A stretch of DNA of 25,277 bases from a virus. Shown here piece by piece: positions 17,189 to 22,949 of the stretch (position 1 is the first letter of the stretch; the number at the start of each line of letters is the position of its first letter). The notes beneath the pieces are model-generated. The model searched no databases, was not told the origin of the DNA, and was given only the letters and a program-made list of their open reading frames with translations. A program made the translations under genes and the position numbers. The stretch lies in IMG/VR virus record IMGVR_UViG_3300042914_001817, positions 1-25,277 of that record; one strand, written 5' to 3'.

Positions 17189-17200
17189 TAAGTTTTTTTT
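17172..17200 (+). terminator. terminator: hairpin plus T run, overlapping the gene end
   Basis: CCCT (17172-17175) pairs with AGGG (17179-17182), followed about 10 nt later by eight T residues (17193-17200). The hairpin lies in the last codons of the glycosylase. Related to the element at 13140-13215. Confidence 0.5.
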
Positions 17201-17238
17201 ATTTTCCGCCAAAATTTAAAACATGATATAATCTAGAT

Positions 17239-17364
17239 ATGGAAAAATCAAGGTGTCATTTTTGCGATAAAGAAGCACAATACTACGATGTTGTGCTAAA
17301 AAACGCCGAATACATTGTGGGCGATGTTTGCGTAGATCACCTTTCCGTAGAATTTGTATCCTAG
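17239..17364 (+). CDS. Cys/His-rich miniprotein, 41 aa, leaderless mRNA
   Basis: ATG 6 nt after TATAAT (17227-17232). Product MEKSRCHFCDKEAQYYDVVL, then KNAEYIVGDVCVDHLSVEFVS. C-H-F-C (6-9) and C31-x2-H34 make a possible zinc site (CxxC...CxxH), like short zinc ribbons in phages. Its 3' end precedes the next promoter directly. Function unknown. Confidence 0.65.
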   Translation: MEKSRCHFCDKEAQYYDVVLKNAEYIVGDVCVDHLSVEFVS

Positions 17365-17375
17365 AAACTGGATGG

Positions 17376-17381
17376 TATAAT
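17376..17381 (+). promoter_or_regulatory. -10 box of the leaderless oxygenase gene
   Basis: TATAAT, 6 nt before the ATG at 17388. This decides the start: an in-frame ATG at 17328 would be upstream of the transcript. Confidence 0.65.
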
Positions 17382-17387
17382 AAAAAA

Positions 17388-18158
17388 ATGACATATAGTG
17401 CTGAAGACTACAAAGAAAGAAATGTAACTAAACTGGTAGAGATTTGGGAGCCAAGAAAAGAATACATTGAAAAAGACCTGTGGGTAATAAGAAACTTTCT
17501 TTCAGATGAAGAATTGGTTTGGTTAAATAAAGAAGCAAATAATCCAGTTGGGTGGTACACCACAATGAGATCACCTTATGGGGGTAATACTAAAAACAAA
17601 TTTTTAGGTTATATACCAGATTACGATCCCGTCAGTGGGGCTATGCTTGTTCCTAAAGACAACTCTAGGTGGGGATACAAAGATCCCGTAGGATATTTTG
17701 AGCCTAGATTAGAGGCTGTAATGCCTAAGTATTTTGCTGGTGCTGGTGCACTTCAATCTTTTTTTGAAGTTCCTGAAGAGCAGATTATTGCAGAACTTGG
17801 CAGTACTGTTGACTATGCTATGGACTGGCACTGGGAAAGAGACGATAATGACGATGAAGAGCAGCAAAGAACAATTGTAGTAAATTCAAAAACTCAAGGG
17901 AAAAGAATATTAAGTGAAGCAAAGATTTCTGCATCTTTGAGCATTTATATAAATGATAACTTTGATGGTGGAGTTCTTGAGTTTAAGAATAAAGATTATG
18001 TAATCAATCCAGAGCCAGGCATGCTAGTTAATGTTCCTTTATATAAAGAGTTTGAGCATAGAGTTACAAAAGTTACTAATGGAAATCGACACACTATATA
18101 TGGAAGATGTTGGGATAGTTTAGAAGGAATCTACAAGTCAACAGATGAAGACTGCTAA
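17388..18158 (+). CDS. 2-oxoglutarate/Fe(II) dioxygenase-like protein, 256 aa, acidic-Cys tail
   Basis: The start at 17388 is fixed by the leaderless -10 box. The N-terminal half has an extra segment (residues 55-120, including TMRSPYGGNTKNKFLG) shared with the proteins at 22950 and 23637. The barrel carries VDYAMDWHWERDDNDDEE (His148-Trp-Glu150), IYINDNFDGGVLEFKN, PGMLVNVPLYKEFEHRV (His224), then Arg234 in NGNRHTIYG. The acid is Glu, not Asp. The C-terminus ends STDEDC; the other two end STKDDC. It is followed without a gap by a 76-aa gene, suggesting co-expression. Substrate unknown. Confidence 0.85.
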   Translation: MTYSAEDYKERNVTKLVEIWEPRKEYIEKDLWVIRNFLSDEELVWLNKEANNPVGWYTTMRSPYGGNTKNKFLGYIPDYDPVSGAMLVPKDNSRWGYKDPVGYFEPRLEAVMPKYFAGAGALQSFFEVPEEQIIAELGSTVDYAMDWHWERDDNDDEEQQRTIVVNSKTQGKRILSEAKISASLSIYINDNFDGGVLEFKNKDYVINPEPGMLVNVPLYKEFEHRVTKVTNGNRHTIYGRCWDSLEGIYKSTDEDC

Positions 18159-18389
18159 ATGAATAAAAGAATATTAAAAGATGGATCAGAAGTAGATTCA
18201 TATGATAAGCCAGTTGATTTAATTATTCATACAAAAGCACCTGGAAAATGGAAATTAATAGATTTAGAAACTGGTCAAGAATATCTTGGATCAGAAATAC
18301 CGCATGGTACATTTTCAGAAGTTTTAAGAAACAAAGTTTTAAATGGTATCATCGGCTCTTGGTTCAAAACCAAGGGTAGAGATATTTGA
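18159..18389 (+). CDS. hypothetical protein, 76 aa, coupled to oxygenase
   Basis: The ATG immediately follows the stop of the oxygenase-like gene. Product MNKRILKDGSEVDSYDKPVD, LIIHTKAPGKWKLIDLETGQ, then EYLGSEIPHGTF and a C-terminal basic helix. A beta-rich small domain with W-K-L-x-D-x-x-T-G-x-x-Y/W, typical of short phage proteins of unknown function. Its TGA stop lies in the -35 of the following promoter. Role unknown; a partner of the oxygenase is possible by adjacency only. Confidence 0.75.
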   Translation: MNKRILKDGSEVDSYDKPVDLIIHTKAPGKWKLIDLETGQEYLGSEIPHGTFSEVLRNKVLNGIIGSWFKTKGRDI

Positions 18390-18414
18390 CAAACCAATCA
18401 CAGTAAGGTATACT
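18386..18414 (+). promoter_or_regulatory. sigma70-like promoter, leaderless start, stop codon inside -35
   Basis: TTGACA (18386-18391) includes the TGA of the preceding gene; 17 nt; TATACT (18409-18414); 6 nt; ATG at 18421. Confidence 0.8.
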
Positions 18415-18420
18415 TAAAAT

Positions 18421-18672
18421 ATGGAACAATGGGTAAACGACTACGCATCATATGTGCTTGTTTTAAGCGGTGCTGCTGCTATGTTTGTAATTGGCAGAAA
18501 GAAAAGATTTGGCTGGCTTTGGTTTATATTTAATGAATTTATGTGGACTGCATATGCTCTAATTACAAAGCAGTATGGGTTTATACTTGGTGCTATCCTG
18601 TATGGTGTAGTGGGAGTTAAGTCTTTCATTCATTGGAAAGAAAAAGATAAAACAGAAAGGTTAATGCATTAA
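18421..18672 (+). CDS. small multi-span membrane protein, 83 aa
   Basis: Product MEQWVNDYASYVLVLSGAAA with a hydrophobic segment (10-24), a loop GRKKRFGW, a second segment (about 31-48, WLWFIFNEFMWTAYALI) and a third (about 54-68, FILGAILYGVVGVKSF), then a basic tail. Three spans with Trp-rich helices. The G-R-K-K-R-F-G-W-L...N-E-x-x-W-x-x-Y-A...G-x-I-x-Y pattern recalls short PnuC-like membrane proteins in phages, but this is too short to call. Leaderless. A possible transporter or membrane modulator. Confidence 0.75.
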   Translation: MEQWVNDYASYVLVLSGAAAMFVIGRKKRFGWLWFIFNEFMWTAYALITKQYGFILGAILYGVVGVKSFIHWKEKDKTERLMH

Positions 18673-18674
18673 TT

Positions 18675-18764
18675 ATGATTAGTTTATTTTTTTTAATTCC
18701 AGCATTTGTTGCTGGATATATAGTTTGTTACCTAGTTATGACCTGGGGAGTTGATCAAAACTAA
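18675..18764 (+). CDS. single-span membrane peptide, 29 aa
   Basis: MISLFFLIPAFVAGYIVCYL, then VMTWGVDQN. One hydrophobic span from residue 2 to 24. It starts 3 nt after the previous stop (GCATTAATT upstream, no clear ribosome binding site) and converges on the oxygenase-like gene at 18769. Coding is likely by context with the preceding membrane gene, but the absence of a ribosome binding site lowers confidence. Confidence 0.5.
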   Translation: MISLFFLIPAFVAGYIVCYLVMTWGVDQN

Positions 18765-18768
18765 GTTT

Positions 18769-19410
18769 TTAAGAAAGGCTATTTCTAAATTCACAAATAT
18801 TTTTAAAAACTTCATCATTTGGCCATAATTTTTGTAAATCAGAATAGTCAGTCGGATTTTCTTTTTTTGCAAATCTAAAAAAAATCATTTTTACAAAATC
18901 TCCATCATTAAATATTTTGTTGGGTCGCCAGTGTGCAGTTTTATTTGGATTAAAAACTAGGGCAGAGTTGTTTTTAATTTCATAAGTTTCAAAATTTACA
19001 CCAATATCCCATCTTGTGTTTGAGTCAAATTGATAGTTAACTATTAAGTCGTTATTGTCACCATCATAATGCGGAGGCAGACTTGGTGTTCCATACCTAG
19101 AACTATATTCTACATATGTGATAGAGGATAGCGTTAGATCAAGGCCAGAGATATAGTTTGCAAGTTTTGTCAATCTTATAGTGAGTGATTTGTCCGCAAG
19201 TTCTAAGTTTTTAACAGGAAATAAATCTGAAATATTATTGATATTAAATTGTATTCTTCCGAGATACTTTGAAACAGAAATATATGAATCTTGATCATCA
19301 AATATAAAATTTCCATATTCGTCTTTTGGTGCTTCAAGATCTTTTGTTATATTATTAAATATTGAAATTTCTTTTTCAGAAAGTAAATTATCAATAATTT
19401 TTGTATCCAT
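18769..19410 (-). CDS. 2-oxoglutarate/Fe(II) dioxygenase-like protein, 213 aa, leaderless mRNA
   Basis: Closely related to the N-terminal 213 residues of the protein at 20665, forming a subfamily. The ATG is 6 nt after a minus-strand TATAAT (plus 19417-19422). Core: SSRYGTPSLPPHYDGDNNDL (His114-Tyr-Asp116), YQFDSNTRWDIGVNFETYEI, then LVFNPNKTAHWRPNKIFNDG (His160). A terminal RFAKKEN supplies a possible 2OG-binding Arg179. The P-P-H-[YF]-D and N-P-N-x-x-x-H-W-R-P blocks are shared with 20665. Substrate unknown. Confidence 0.82.
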   Translation of the reverse strand: MDTKIIDNLLSEKEISIFNNITKDLEAPKDEYGNFIFDDQDSYISVSKYLGRIQFNINNISDLFPVKNLELADKSLTIRLTKLANYISGLDLTLSSITYVEYSSRYGTPSLPPHYDGDNNDLIVNYQFDSNTRWDIGVNFETYEIKNNSALVFNPNKTAHWRPNKIFNDGDFVKMIFFRFAKKENPTDYSDLQKLWPNDEVFKNICEFRNSLS

Positions 19411-19416
19411 TCTGTA

Positions 19417-19462
19417 ATTATATCATGCAGAATTTGACAAAACTGCTATTTTACGATAAAAT
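19417..19462. promoter_or_regulatory. divergent promoters, both leaderless
   Basis: The plus promoter is TTGACA (19434-19439), 17 nt, TAAAAT (19457-19462), 6 nt, ATG at 19469. The minus -10 is TATAAT (plus 19417-19422), 6 nt from the ATG at 19410. The plus TTGACA read on the minus strand is TGTCAA, 11 nt upstream of the minus -10, so the two promoters share DNA and would interfere. Confidence 0.7.
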
Positions 19463-19468
19463 TATATT

Positions 19469-19573
19469 ATGAGTAGACATATAACATGCCCAATTTGCAA
19501 AAAAGAGTGGGAACTAAGGTGGGGAATTATGGCAAATGAGTCCTTATCCAGACATATGAAGGAGCATAAGTGA
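19469..19573 (+). CDS. C2H2-type zinc-finger miniprotein, 34 aa, leaderless mRNA
   Basis: Product MSRHITCPICKKEWELRWGI, then MANESLSRHMKEHK. C7-x2-C10 ... H29-x3-H33 reads as a C2H2 zinc finger, with a longer than usual middle. It is preceded by a -10 box 6 nt away and overlaps the next gene by GTGA. C2H2 fingers are rare in bacteria and their phages, which makes this a plausible DNA- or protein-binding regulator; unverified. Confidence 0.65.
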   Translation: MSRHITCPICKKEWELRWGIMANESLSRHMKEHK

Positions 19574-20019
19574 AACCACTAGCACACATATACGATGTTG
19601 ACGGAACTCTTGCGAATGTAGATCCATTTTTACACCATGTTCGTGGTGGCAACAAAGATTACGATGCTTTTCACTATTCTTCCATTGATGCCCTGCCAAA
19701 TTTTGATGTAATTGAAATGTTAAATAATTCTTATAATGATAAATATTCAGTCATCATTGTTACATCAAGAAAAGAAAAGTATCGTGGAATCACATCTCTA
19801 TGGTTGCAAAAAAACAATGTAAGAAGCCATGCCCTGTTTATGAGAGCGGACAATGACAACAGACCAGACTATGAAGTTAAAAAAGACATACTAGATAAAA
19901 TAAATGAACTATGGAACGTAACACATGCAGTTGATGATAACCCACATGTAATAAAACTATGGGAAGAAAATAATATCCCTACCACAAAAATAGGCACATG
20001 GGACGGAGATCGTAGTTGA
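19570..20019 (+). CDS. HAD-family phosphatase, polynucleotide-phosphatase-like, 149 aa
   Basis: GTG start in a GTGA overlap. Product MKPLAHIYDVDGTLANVDPF: Asp9-Val-Asp11 is the HAD nucleophile motif. Next IVTSRKEKYRGITSLWLQ (motif II) and FMRADNDNRPDYEVKKDILD with the conserved Lys, then VTHAVDDNPHVIKLWEEN (acidic motif IV). The SRxxKYRxxTxxWLxxxxV-HxLFMR...D-R-PD..VK pattern matches the phosphatase domain of T4 Pnkp-like proteins, which remove 3'-phosphates at nucleic-acid ends, and related phage HADs. Metal-dependent, cytosolic. It could act in RNA or DNA end repair next to the glycosylase gene. Confidence 0.83.
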   Translation: MKPLAHIYDVDGTLANVDPFLHHVRGGNKDYDAFHYSSIDALPNFDVIEMLNNSYNDKYSVIIVTSRKEKYRGITSLWLQKNNVRSHALFMRADNDNRPDYEVKKDILDKINELWNVTHAVDDNPHVIKLWEENNIPTTKIGTWDGDRS

Positions 20020-20044
20020 CCTCAAGAGTTGGCTATGGTATGAT
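20016..20044 (+). promoter_or_regulatory. sigma70-like promoter, leaderless start, stop codon inside -35
   Basis: TTGACC (20016-20021) contains the TGA stop of the HAD gene; 17 nt; TATGAT (20039-20044); 6 nt; ATG at 20051. Confidence 0.75.
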
Positions 20045-20050
20045 TACTAT

Positions 20051-20221
20051 ATGAAAAAAACTAACAACAAAGTATCACAACATAAGGCAAAGCGTTACGC
20101 TAAAAATAAAAAGAGGCTTAAAGATAAACCACATCTTTCTAAGTTTGAGCGCCAACAAATTGCAAAAAGGGCAGAAATTTTAGGCGCATCGTTGCAAAGC
20201 ATGACTAACCATGCTAGATAA
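20051..20221 (+). CDS. basic small protein, 56 aa, leaderless mRNA
   Basis: MKKTNNKVSQHKAKRYAKNK, KRLKDKPHLSKFERQQIAKR, then AEILGASLQSMTNHAR. Strongly basic over residues 1-40 with a C-terminal helix. Nucleic acid binding is likely by composition alone. It overlaps the next gene by 11 nt in another frame. Confidence 0.7.
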   Translation: MKKTNNKVSQHKAKRYAKNKKRLKDKPHLSKFERQQIAKRAEILGASLQSMTNHAR

Positions 20222-20474
20222 TATAATCAAACTTATATTTTCTTGGGAAAAACTTAGGCTTGCAGTTTTTGCTGAAGTAGATTGGTATAATTCAATTACC
20301 AGAACACTAAACGATCCAGACTCTATGAAAACTGCTTCCGCTTTTTGGTGTGAAGAAGATGGATGGCGTGGCTGGGGCATTAAAGATGATGGCTCATATT
20401 ATTTTCACGATGTACCAGAAAAACACCTTAGTGATATATTTGATATAATAATAGATAAAGAAACAGTATACTAA
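20211..20474 (+). CDS. hypothetical protein, 87 aa
   Basis: ATG 11 nt inside the preceding gene. Product MLDNIIKLIFSWEKLRLAVF, AEVDWYNSITRTLNDPDSMK, TASAFWCEEDGWRGWGIKDD, then GSYYFHDVPEKHL. Aromatic-rich middle with one Cys. The W-R-G-W-x-I...D-x-Y-Y-F-H block is a short beta-turn unit. No family recognised. Next gene 12 nt downstream, with its own GGAGA ribosome binding site. Confidence 0.7.
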   Translation: MLDNIIKLIFSWEKLRLAVFAEVDWYNSITRTLNDPDSMKTASAFWCEEDGWRGWGIKDDGSYYFHDVPEKHLSDIFDIIIDKETVY

Positions 20475-20486
20475 AGGAGATGCAGT

Positions 20487-20672
20487 ATGGCATGTGGATG
20501 TGGATTTTCAACTGAGTACCCAGCCTGTAACGGAACTCATAAAGTTGTAAAGGCTGTAAAAGATAAAATTATTGCTGACATTGAGGCAATCGATATATCT
20601 GATGGAAAGTTAAACGGCTTGGGCATGAAAATGCTTGTGATTGAAGCGGTTAAAAAGGTAAAGGGTGTATGA
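20487..20672 (+). CDS. CDGSH-type iron-sulfur protein, 61 aa
   Basis: ATG after ACTAAAGGAGATGCAGT. The N-terminus reads MACGCGFSTEYPACNGTHKV. Residues 3 to 18 fit C-x-C-x2-S/T-x3-P-x-C-D/N-G-S/A/T-H (Cys3, Cys5, Cys14, His18), the [2Fe-2S] 3Cys-1His motif of CDGSH/mitoNEET proteins, with Asn in place of Asp. The rest is one amphipathic helix pair. Iron-sulfur CDGSH proteins act in redox or cluster transfer. It sits directly before an oxygenase-like gene (8-nt overlap), which suggests a reductant or redox-sensing partner. Confidence 0.78.
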   Translation: MACGCGFSTEYPACNGTHKVVKAVKDKIIADIEAIDISDGKLNGLGMKMLVIEAVKKVKGV

Positions 20673-21618
20673 CTTGACTATTTTTTACAACGAATGCGTA
20701 AAAAATAAAAATGTTTGGAAAATAGAAAATGTTTTTTCAGATACAGAATTAAAAAACATTTATGAAAAAGTTAATCAAAAAAGAAACGAGTTTGATGAAA
20801 ATTTTGTTTTTCATGGAGACTCTAGCCTAGAAGATGTAAGCGGAATAGGACCAGATCCAGACCTTGGCAGGTTTAGAATTGGAAGAATAGAAATAACACA
20901 AGAAGTTTTTAAAAAAATAAACGATTTATTAAAAGATAAAACAAATAAAAATTTAAAACTAAGCGGTATAAGTTGTGTTGAATACAGCAATGAATACGGG
21001 GATCCAAATTTACCACCACACTTCGATTCTTGCGAAACAGATTTAATTATAAACTTTCAATTACAATCTAATACCGAATGGGAGTTAGGATTAAATTTAG
21101 AAGTTTATAAACTCGAAGACAATTCAGCATTAATTTTTAATCCTAATGAAATAATTCACTGGAGGCCTTTTAAAAAATTTAAAGATCAAGAGTTTGTCAA
21201 GATGATTTTTTTTAGATTTACAGATTACAAAACAGACAATAGTCATTTAATGCTAAGTCAAGACGACGAAATTTTTAGCGAAGTTCTTAAATATAGAATG
21301 AGTTTGTGTCATAACTTACAAGACTGTGACTGCTTTTGTGATGATTGCAAAAAGGCACAAAAAAATATTATAGATAAAATTATTGAAGAGTATAGAACTT
21401 GTCCAAATATAGTTCAATCAGAAGACAGACTATTTTGTTATACATGGTGGAGACATGACGATTGTGAAAGAATTAGAGAGTTGTTGTATAGGATTACTAA
21501 AAATCGTTTATATACCCTGCCAGAAATAAGACCATCAGTTAGTACTGCCATAGAAGAAATGATTAATGATCCAGATACCGCAGAAATATTACGAAGACTT
21601 GAAGACAGCGGTATTTGA
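20665..21618 (+). CDS. 2-oxoglutarate/Fe(II) dioxygenase-like protein with C-terminal Cys-rich domain, 317 aa
   Basis: GTG start overlapping the preceding gene by 8 nt; a TTG at 20674 is an alternative. Residues 1-213 match the 18769-19410 protein: PNLPPHFDSCETDLIINFQL (His119-Phe-Asp121), LELNLEVYK-type strands, FNPNEIIHWRPFKKF (His165) and Arg184 (MIFFRFTDY). Residues 214-317 are an extra domain: SLCHNLQDCDCFCDDCKK (Cys215, 221, 223, 225, 228), then a helical section with Cys246, Cys258, Cys267 and a helical tail. The fusion could add a metal-binding or substrate-binding module. Its TGA stop lies inside the -35 of the tRNA promoter. Confidence 0.82.
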   Translation: MYDLTIFYNECVKNKNVWKIENVFSDTELKNIYEKVNQKRNEFDENFVFHGDSSLEDVSGIGPDPDLGRFRIGRIEITQEVFKKINDLLKDKTNKNLKLSGISCVEYSNEYGDPNLPPHFDSCETDLIINFQLQSNTEWELGLNLEVYKLEDNSALIFNPNEIIHWRPFKKFKDQEFVKMIFFRFTDYKTDNSHLMLSQDDEIFSEVLKYRMSLCHNLQDCDCFCDDCKKAQKNIIDKIIEEYRTCPNIVQSEDRLFCYTWWRHDDCERIRELLYRITKNRLYTLPEIRPSVSTAIEEMINDPDTAEILRRLEDSGI

Positions 21619-21643
21619 CAAGCAGTACAATACAAACTATAAT
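21615..21643 (+). promoter_or_regulatory. perfect consensus promoter of the tRNA cluster
   Basis: TTGACA (21615-21620, containing the preceding TGA stop), 17 nt, TATAAT (21638-21643), both perfect. Transcription should start about 7 nt downstream, right at the 5' end of the first tRNA (21652). Confidence 0.82.
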
Positions 21644-21651
21644 TAAATAAT

Positions 21652-21728
21652 GGAGCAGTAGCCAAGTTGGTCAAGGCCCCGAACTCATAATTCGGCTATC
21701 GTAGGTTCAAGTCCTACCTGCTCTACCA
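21652..21728 (+). tRNA. tRNA with anticodon CAT (Met or Ile2), CCA encoded
   Basis: Acceptor GGAGCAG/CTGCTCT (one G-T at the end pair), D stem GCC/GGC, anticodon stem CCGAA/TTCGG with loop CTCATAA (anticodon CAT at 21686-21688), T arm GTAGG-TTCAAGT-CCTAC, then A-CCA. A CAT anticodon could be elongator Met or, if lysidine-modified, Ile. It is not an initiator by its acceptor (no C-A mismatch at 1-72). Confidence 0.9.
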
Positions 21729-21729
21729 T

Positions 21730-21802
21730 GTCTCCATCGTCTAGTGGCCTAGGACTCTGCCCTTTCACGGCAGCAACACGGATTCGAATTCCGTTGGAGA
21801 TA
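21730..21802 (+). tRNA. tRNA-Glu (TTC)
   Basis: Acceptor GTCTCCA/TGGAGAT, anticodon stem CTGCC/GGCAG with loop CTTTCAC (TTC at 21764-21766), T arm ACGGA-TTCGAAT-TCCGT, discriminator A; CCA not encoded. One nt separates it from the tRNA before it. Confidence 0.9.
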
Positions 21803-21806
21803 CAAT

Positions 21807-21878
21807 ACCTCTGTAACTCAGCGGAAGAGTAGCGGACTTCTAATCCGTTTGTCGCAGGTTCGATTCCTGCCAGGGGTG
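21807..21878 (+). tRNA. tRNA-Arg (TCT)
   Basis: Acceptor ACCTCTG/CAGGGGT, anticodon stem GCGGA/TCCGT with loop CTTCTAA (TCT at 21839-21841), T arm GCAGG-TTCGATT-CCTGC, discriminator G, no CCA. It would read AGA/AGG codons, which the AT-rich genes here use often. Confidence 0.9.
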
Positions 21879-21879
21879 C

Positions 21880-21885
21880 TATAAT
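21880..21885 (+). promoter_or_regulatory. -10 box overlapping the tRNA-Arg end
   Basis: TATAAT begins 2 nt after the tRNA; the next gene follows with TTTTGGAGGAATA, so it has both an own -10 and a leader with ribosome binding site. Confidence 0.5.
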
Positions 21886-21900
21886 AGTTTTGGAGGAATA

Positions 21901-22659
21901 ATGATTATACAAATTATAGGTTTGCCTGGATCTGGCAAGACTGCATTAGCGACGGCACTTAAAGAAAGAATTAATGCCATACATCTTAATGCTGATGAGG
22001 TAAGGTCTACAGTTAATTCTGATCTTGGTTTTACCGCCGAAGATAGGATTGAGCAGGCTCGTCGCATGGGAGAGATGGCAAGGTTAATTGCAAATCAAGG
22101 TGTTGCTCCTGTCATTGTTGACTTTGTTTGTCCTACTAATGAAACTAGAGAAGCCTTTGGTCCAGCAGATGTTGTTGTTTGGGTAGATAGAGTTAAGCAG
22201 GGCAGGTTTGAAGATACAAACAAAATGTGGCAAGACCCAGAAAGATTTGATATCAGAATTCTAGACGGATACACATTAGATCAGGAAGTAGACACTGTAA
22301 TACAGGCTGGTGCCTTGTTTGATTGGTCTGCCCCAACAACTCTTCAGTTAGGAAGATATCAGCCTTGGCATGAAGGGCATCAGGCTCTCAAAGAAGAGGC
22401 TCACAAAAGAACTAAGCAGGTATTAGTAGGTGTTCGCAATACATACAAGACATCAGAAAAGGATCCATTGAAGTATGATGAGGTTGCAACATATATTCAG
22501 CAAGATAATCCATTTAAGGATACATTAGTATTACGACTGCCAAATATTACAAATATTGTTTATGGTCGTGATGTAGGCTATAAGATTGAACAAGTAGATT
22601 TGGGAGCAAACATTCATGCTATATCGGCTACGCAAAAGCGTAAAGAAATGGGCATCTAA
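21901..22659 (+). CDS. APS-kinase-like / nucleotidyltransferase fusion, 252 aa
   Basis: ATG after TTTTGGAGGAATA. Residues 1-140 are a P-loop kinase: MIIQIIGLPGSGKTALATAL (Walker A GLPGSGKT, 7-14), then LNADEVR (29-35) and VDFVCPTNETREAF (73-86), the pattern of adenylylsulfate (APS) kinases and related AAA_33-type kinases. Residues 145-252 are a nucleotidyltransferase: LQLGRYQPWHEGHQALKEEA (151-160 covers the HxGH motif) and the C-terminal ISATQKRKEMG (the ISTxxR-like motif of cytidylyl- and NMN adenylyltransferases). Such fusions occur in phages. Likely substrates are APS, or small phosphorylated or nucleotide compounds; unresolved. It is probably part of a sulfur or cofactor side pathway. 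Confidence 0.82.
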   Translation: MIIQIIGLPGSGKTALATALKERINAIHLNADEVRSTVNSDLGFTAEDRIEQARRMGEMARLIANQGVAPVIVDFVCPTNETREAFGPADVVVWVDRVKQGRFEDTNKMWQDPERFDIRILDGYTLDQEVDTVIQAGALFDWSAPTTLQLGRYQPWHEGHQALKEEAHKRTKQVLVGVRNTYKTSEKDPLKYDEVATYIQQDNPFKDTLVLRLPNITNIVYGRDVGYKIEQVDLGANIHAISATQKRKEMGI

Positions 22660-22692
22660 AATATTAGATAAAATAGGCAATGATAAAATTGA

Positions 22693-22905
22693 GTGGCCTT
22701 CGTGAAAGTAACTAGGGCAAGATCATTTGTTAAGGCACTAAGTTACCGCATATGGGGAACTCTTTCTTCATTTGTTGTTGCCTTTGTGATTACAAAAAAT
22801 GCTACAATATCAGGAGCAATCGCTTTTTGGGAAACAGTAATTAAAGTATTTATCTACTATGCCCATGAGCGTGGCTGGAACTATATACAGTGGGGGAGAA
22901 GGTAG
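22693..22905 (+). CDS. DUF2061-like membrane protein, 70 aa
   Basis: GTG start (22693); a second GTG at 22702 is equally possible, and a TAAAAT at 22669-22674 precedes an 11-codon frame beginning at 22680. Product MAFVKVTRARSFVKALSYRI, then WGTLSSFVVAFVITKNATISGAIAF-like spans and a C-terminal YYAHERGWNYIQWGR. The KALSYR-x-[IL]-G-T...A-F-V-x-T..., ending Y-[YF]-x-H-E-R-x-W-N-x-[IV]-x-W-G-R, matches DUF2061, a family of short membrane proteins I have seen next to adenylylsulfate kinases, here also just after an APS-kinase-like gene. Confidence 0.82.
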   Translation: MAFVKVTRARSFVKALSYRIWGTLSSFVVAFVITKNATISGAIAFWETVIKVFIYYAHERGWNYIQWGRR

Positions 22906-22907
22906 TT

Positions 22908-22926
22908 TTTCTGATCTAATCAGAAA
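22908..22926. repeat. perfect 8-bp inverted repeat between genes
   Basis: TTTCTGAT (22908-22915) and ATCAGAAA (22919-22926) across CTA. It lies 3 nt after the stop at 22905 and overlaps the -35 region of the next gene. It could be a weak terminator or an operator. Confidence 0.5.
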
Positions 22927-22937
22927 CAAAACTATGG

Positions 22938-22943
22938 TATCAT
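22938..22943 (+). promoter_or_regulatory. -10 box, leaderless start
   Basis: TATCAT, 6 nt before the ATG at 22950. The -35 region is occupied by the inverted repeat at 22908-22926. Confidence 0.6.
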
Positions 22944-22949
22944 ATCCAT

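Noticed and set aside
21685-21912. Minus-strand frame of 75 codons across the tRNA cluster (reads ...PLAGIEPATNGLEVRYSS...).
   Set aside because: It is the antisense translation of tRNA genes, a known class of false protein. All three tRNAs fold properly.
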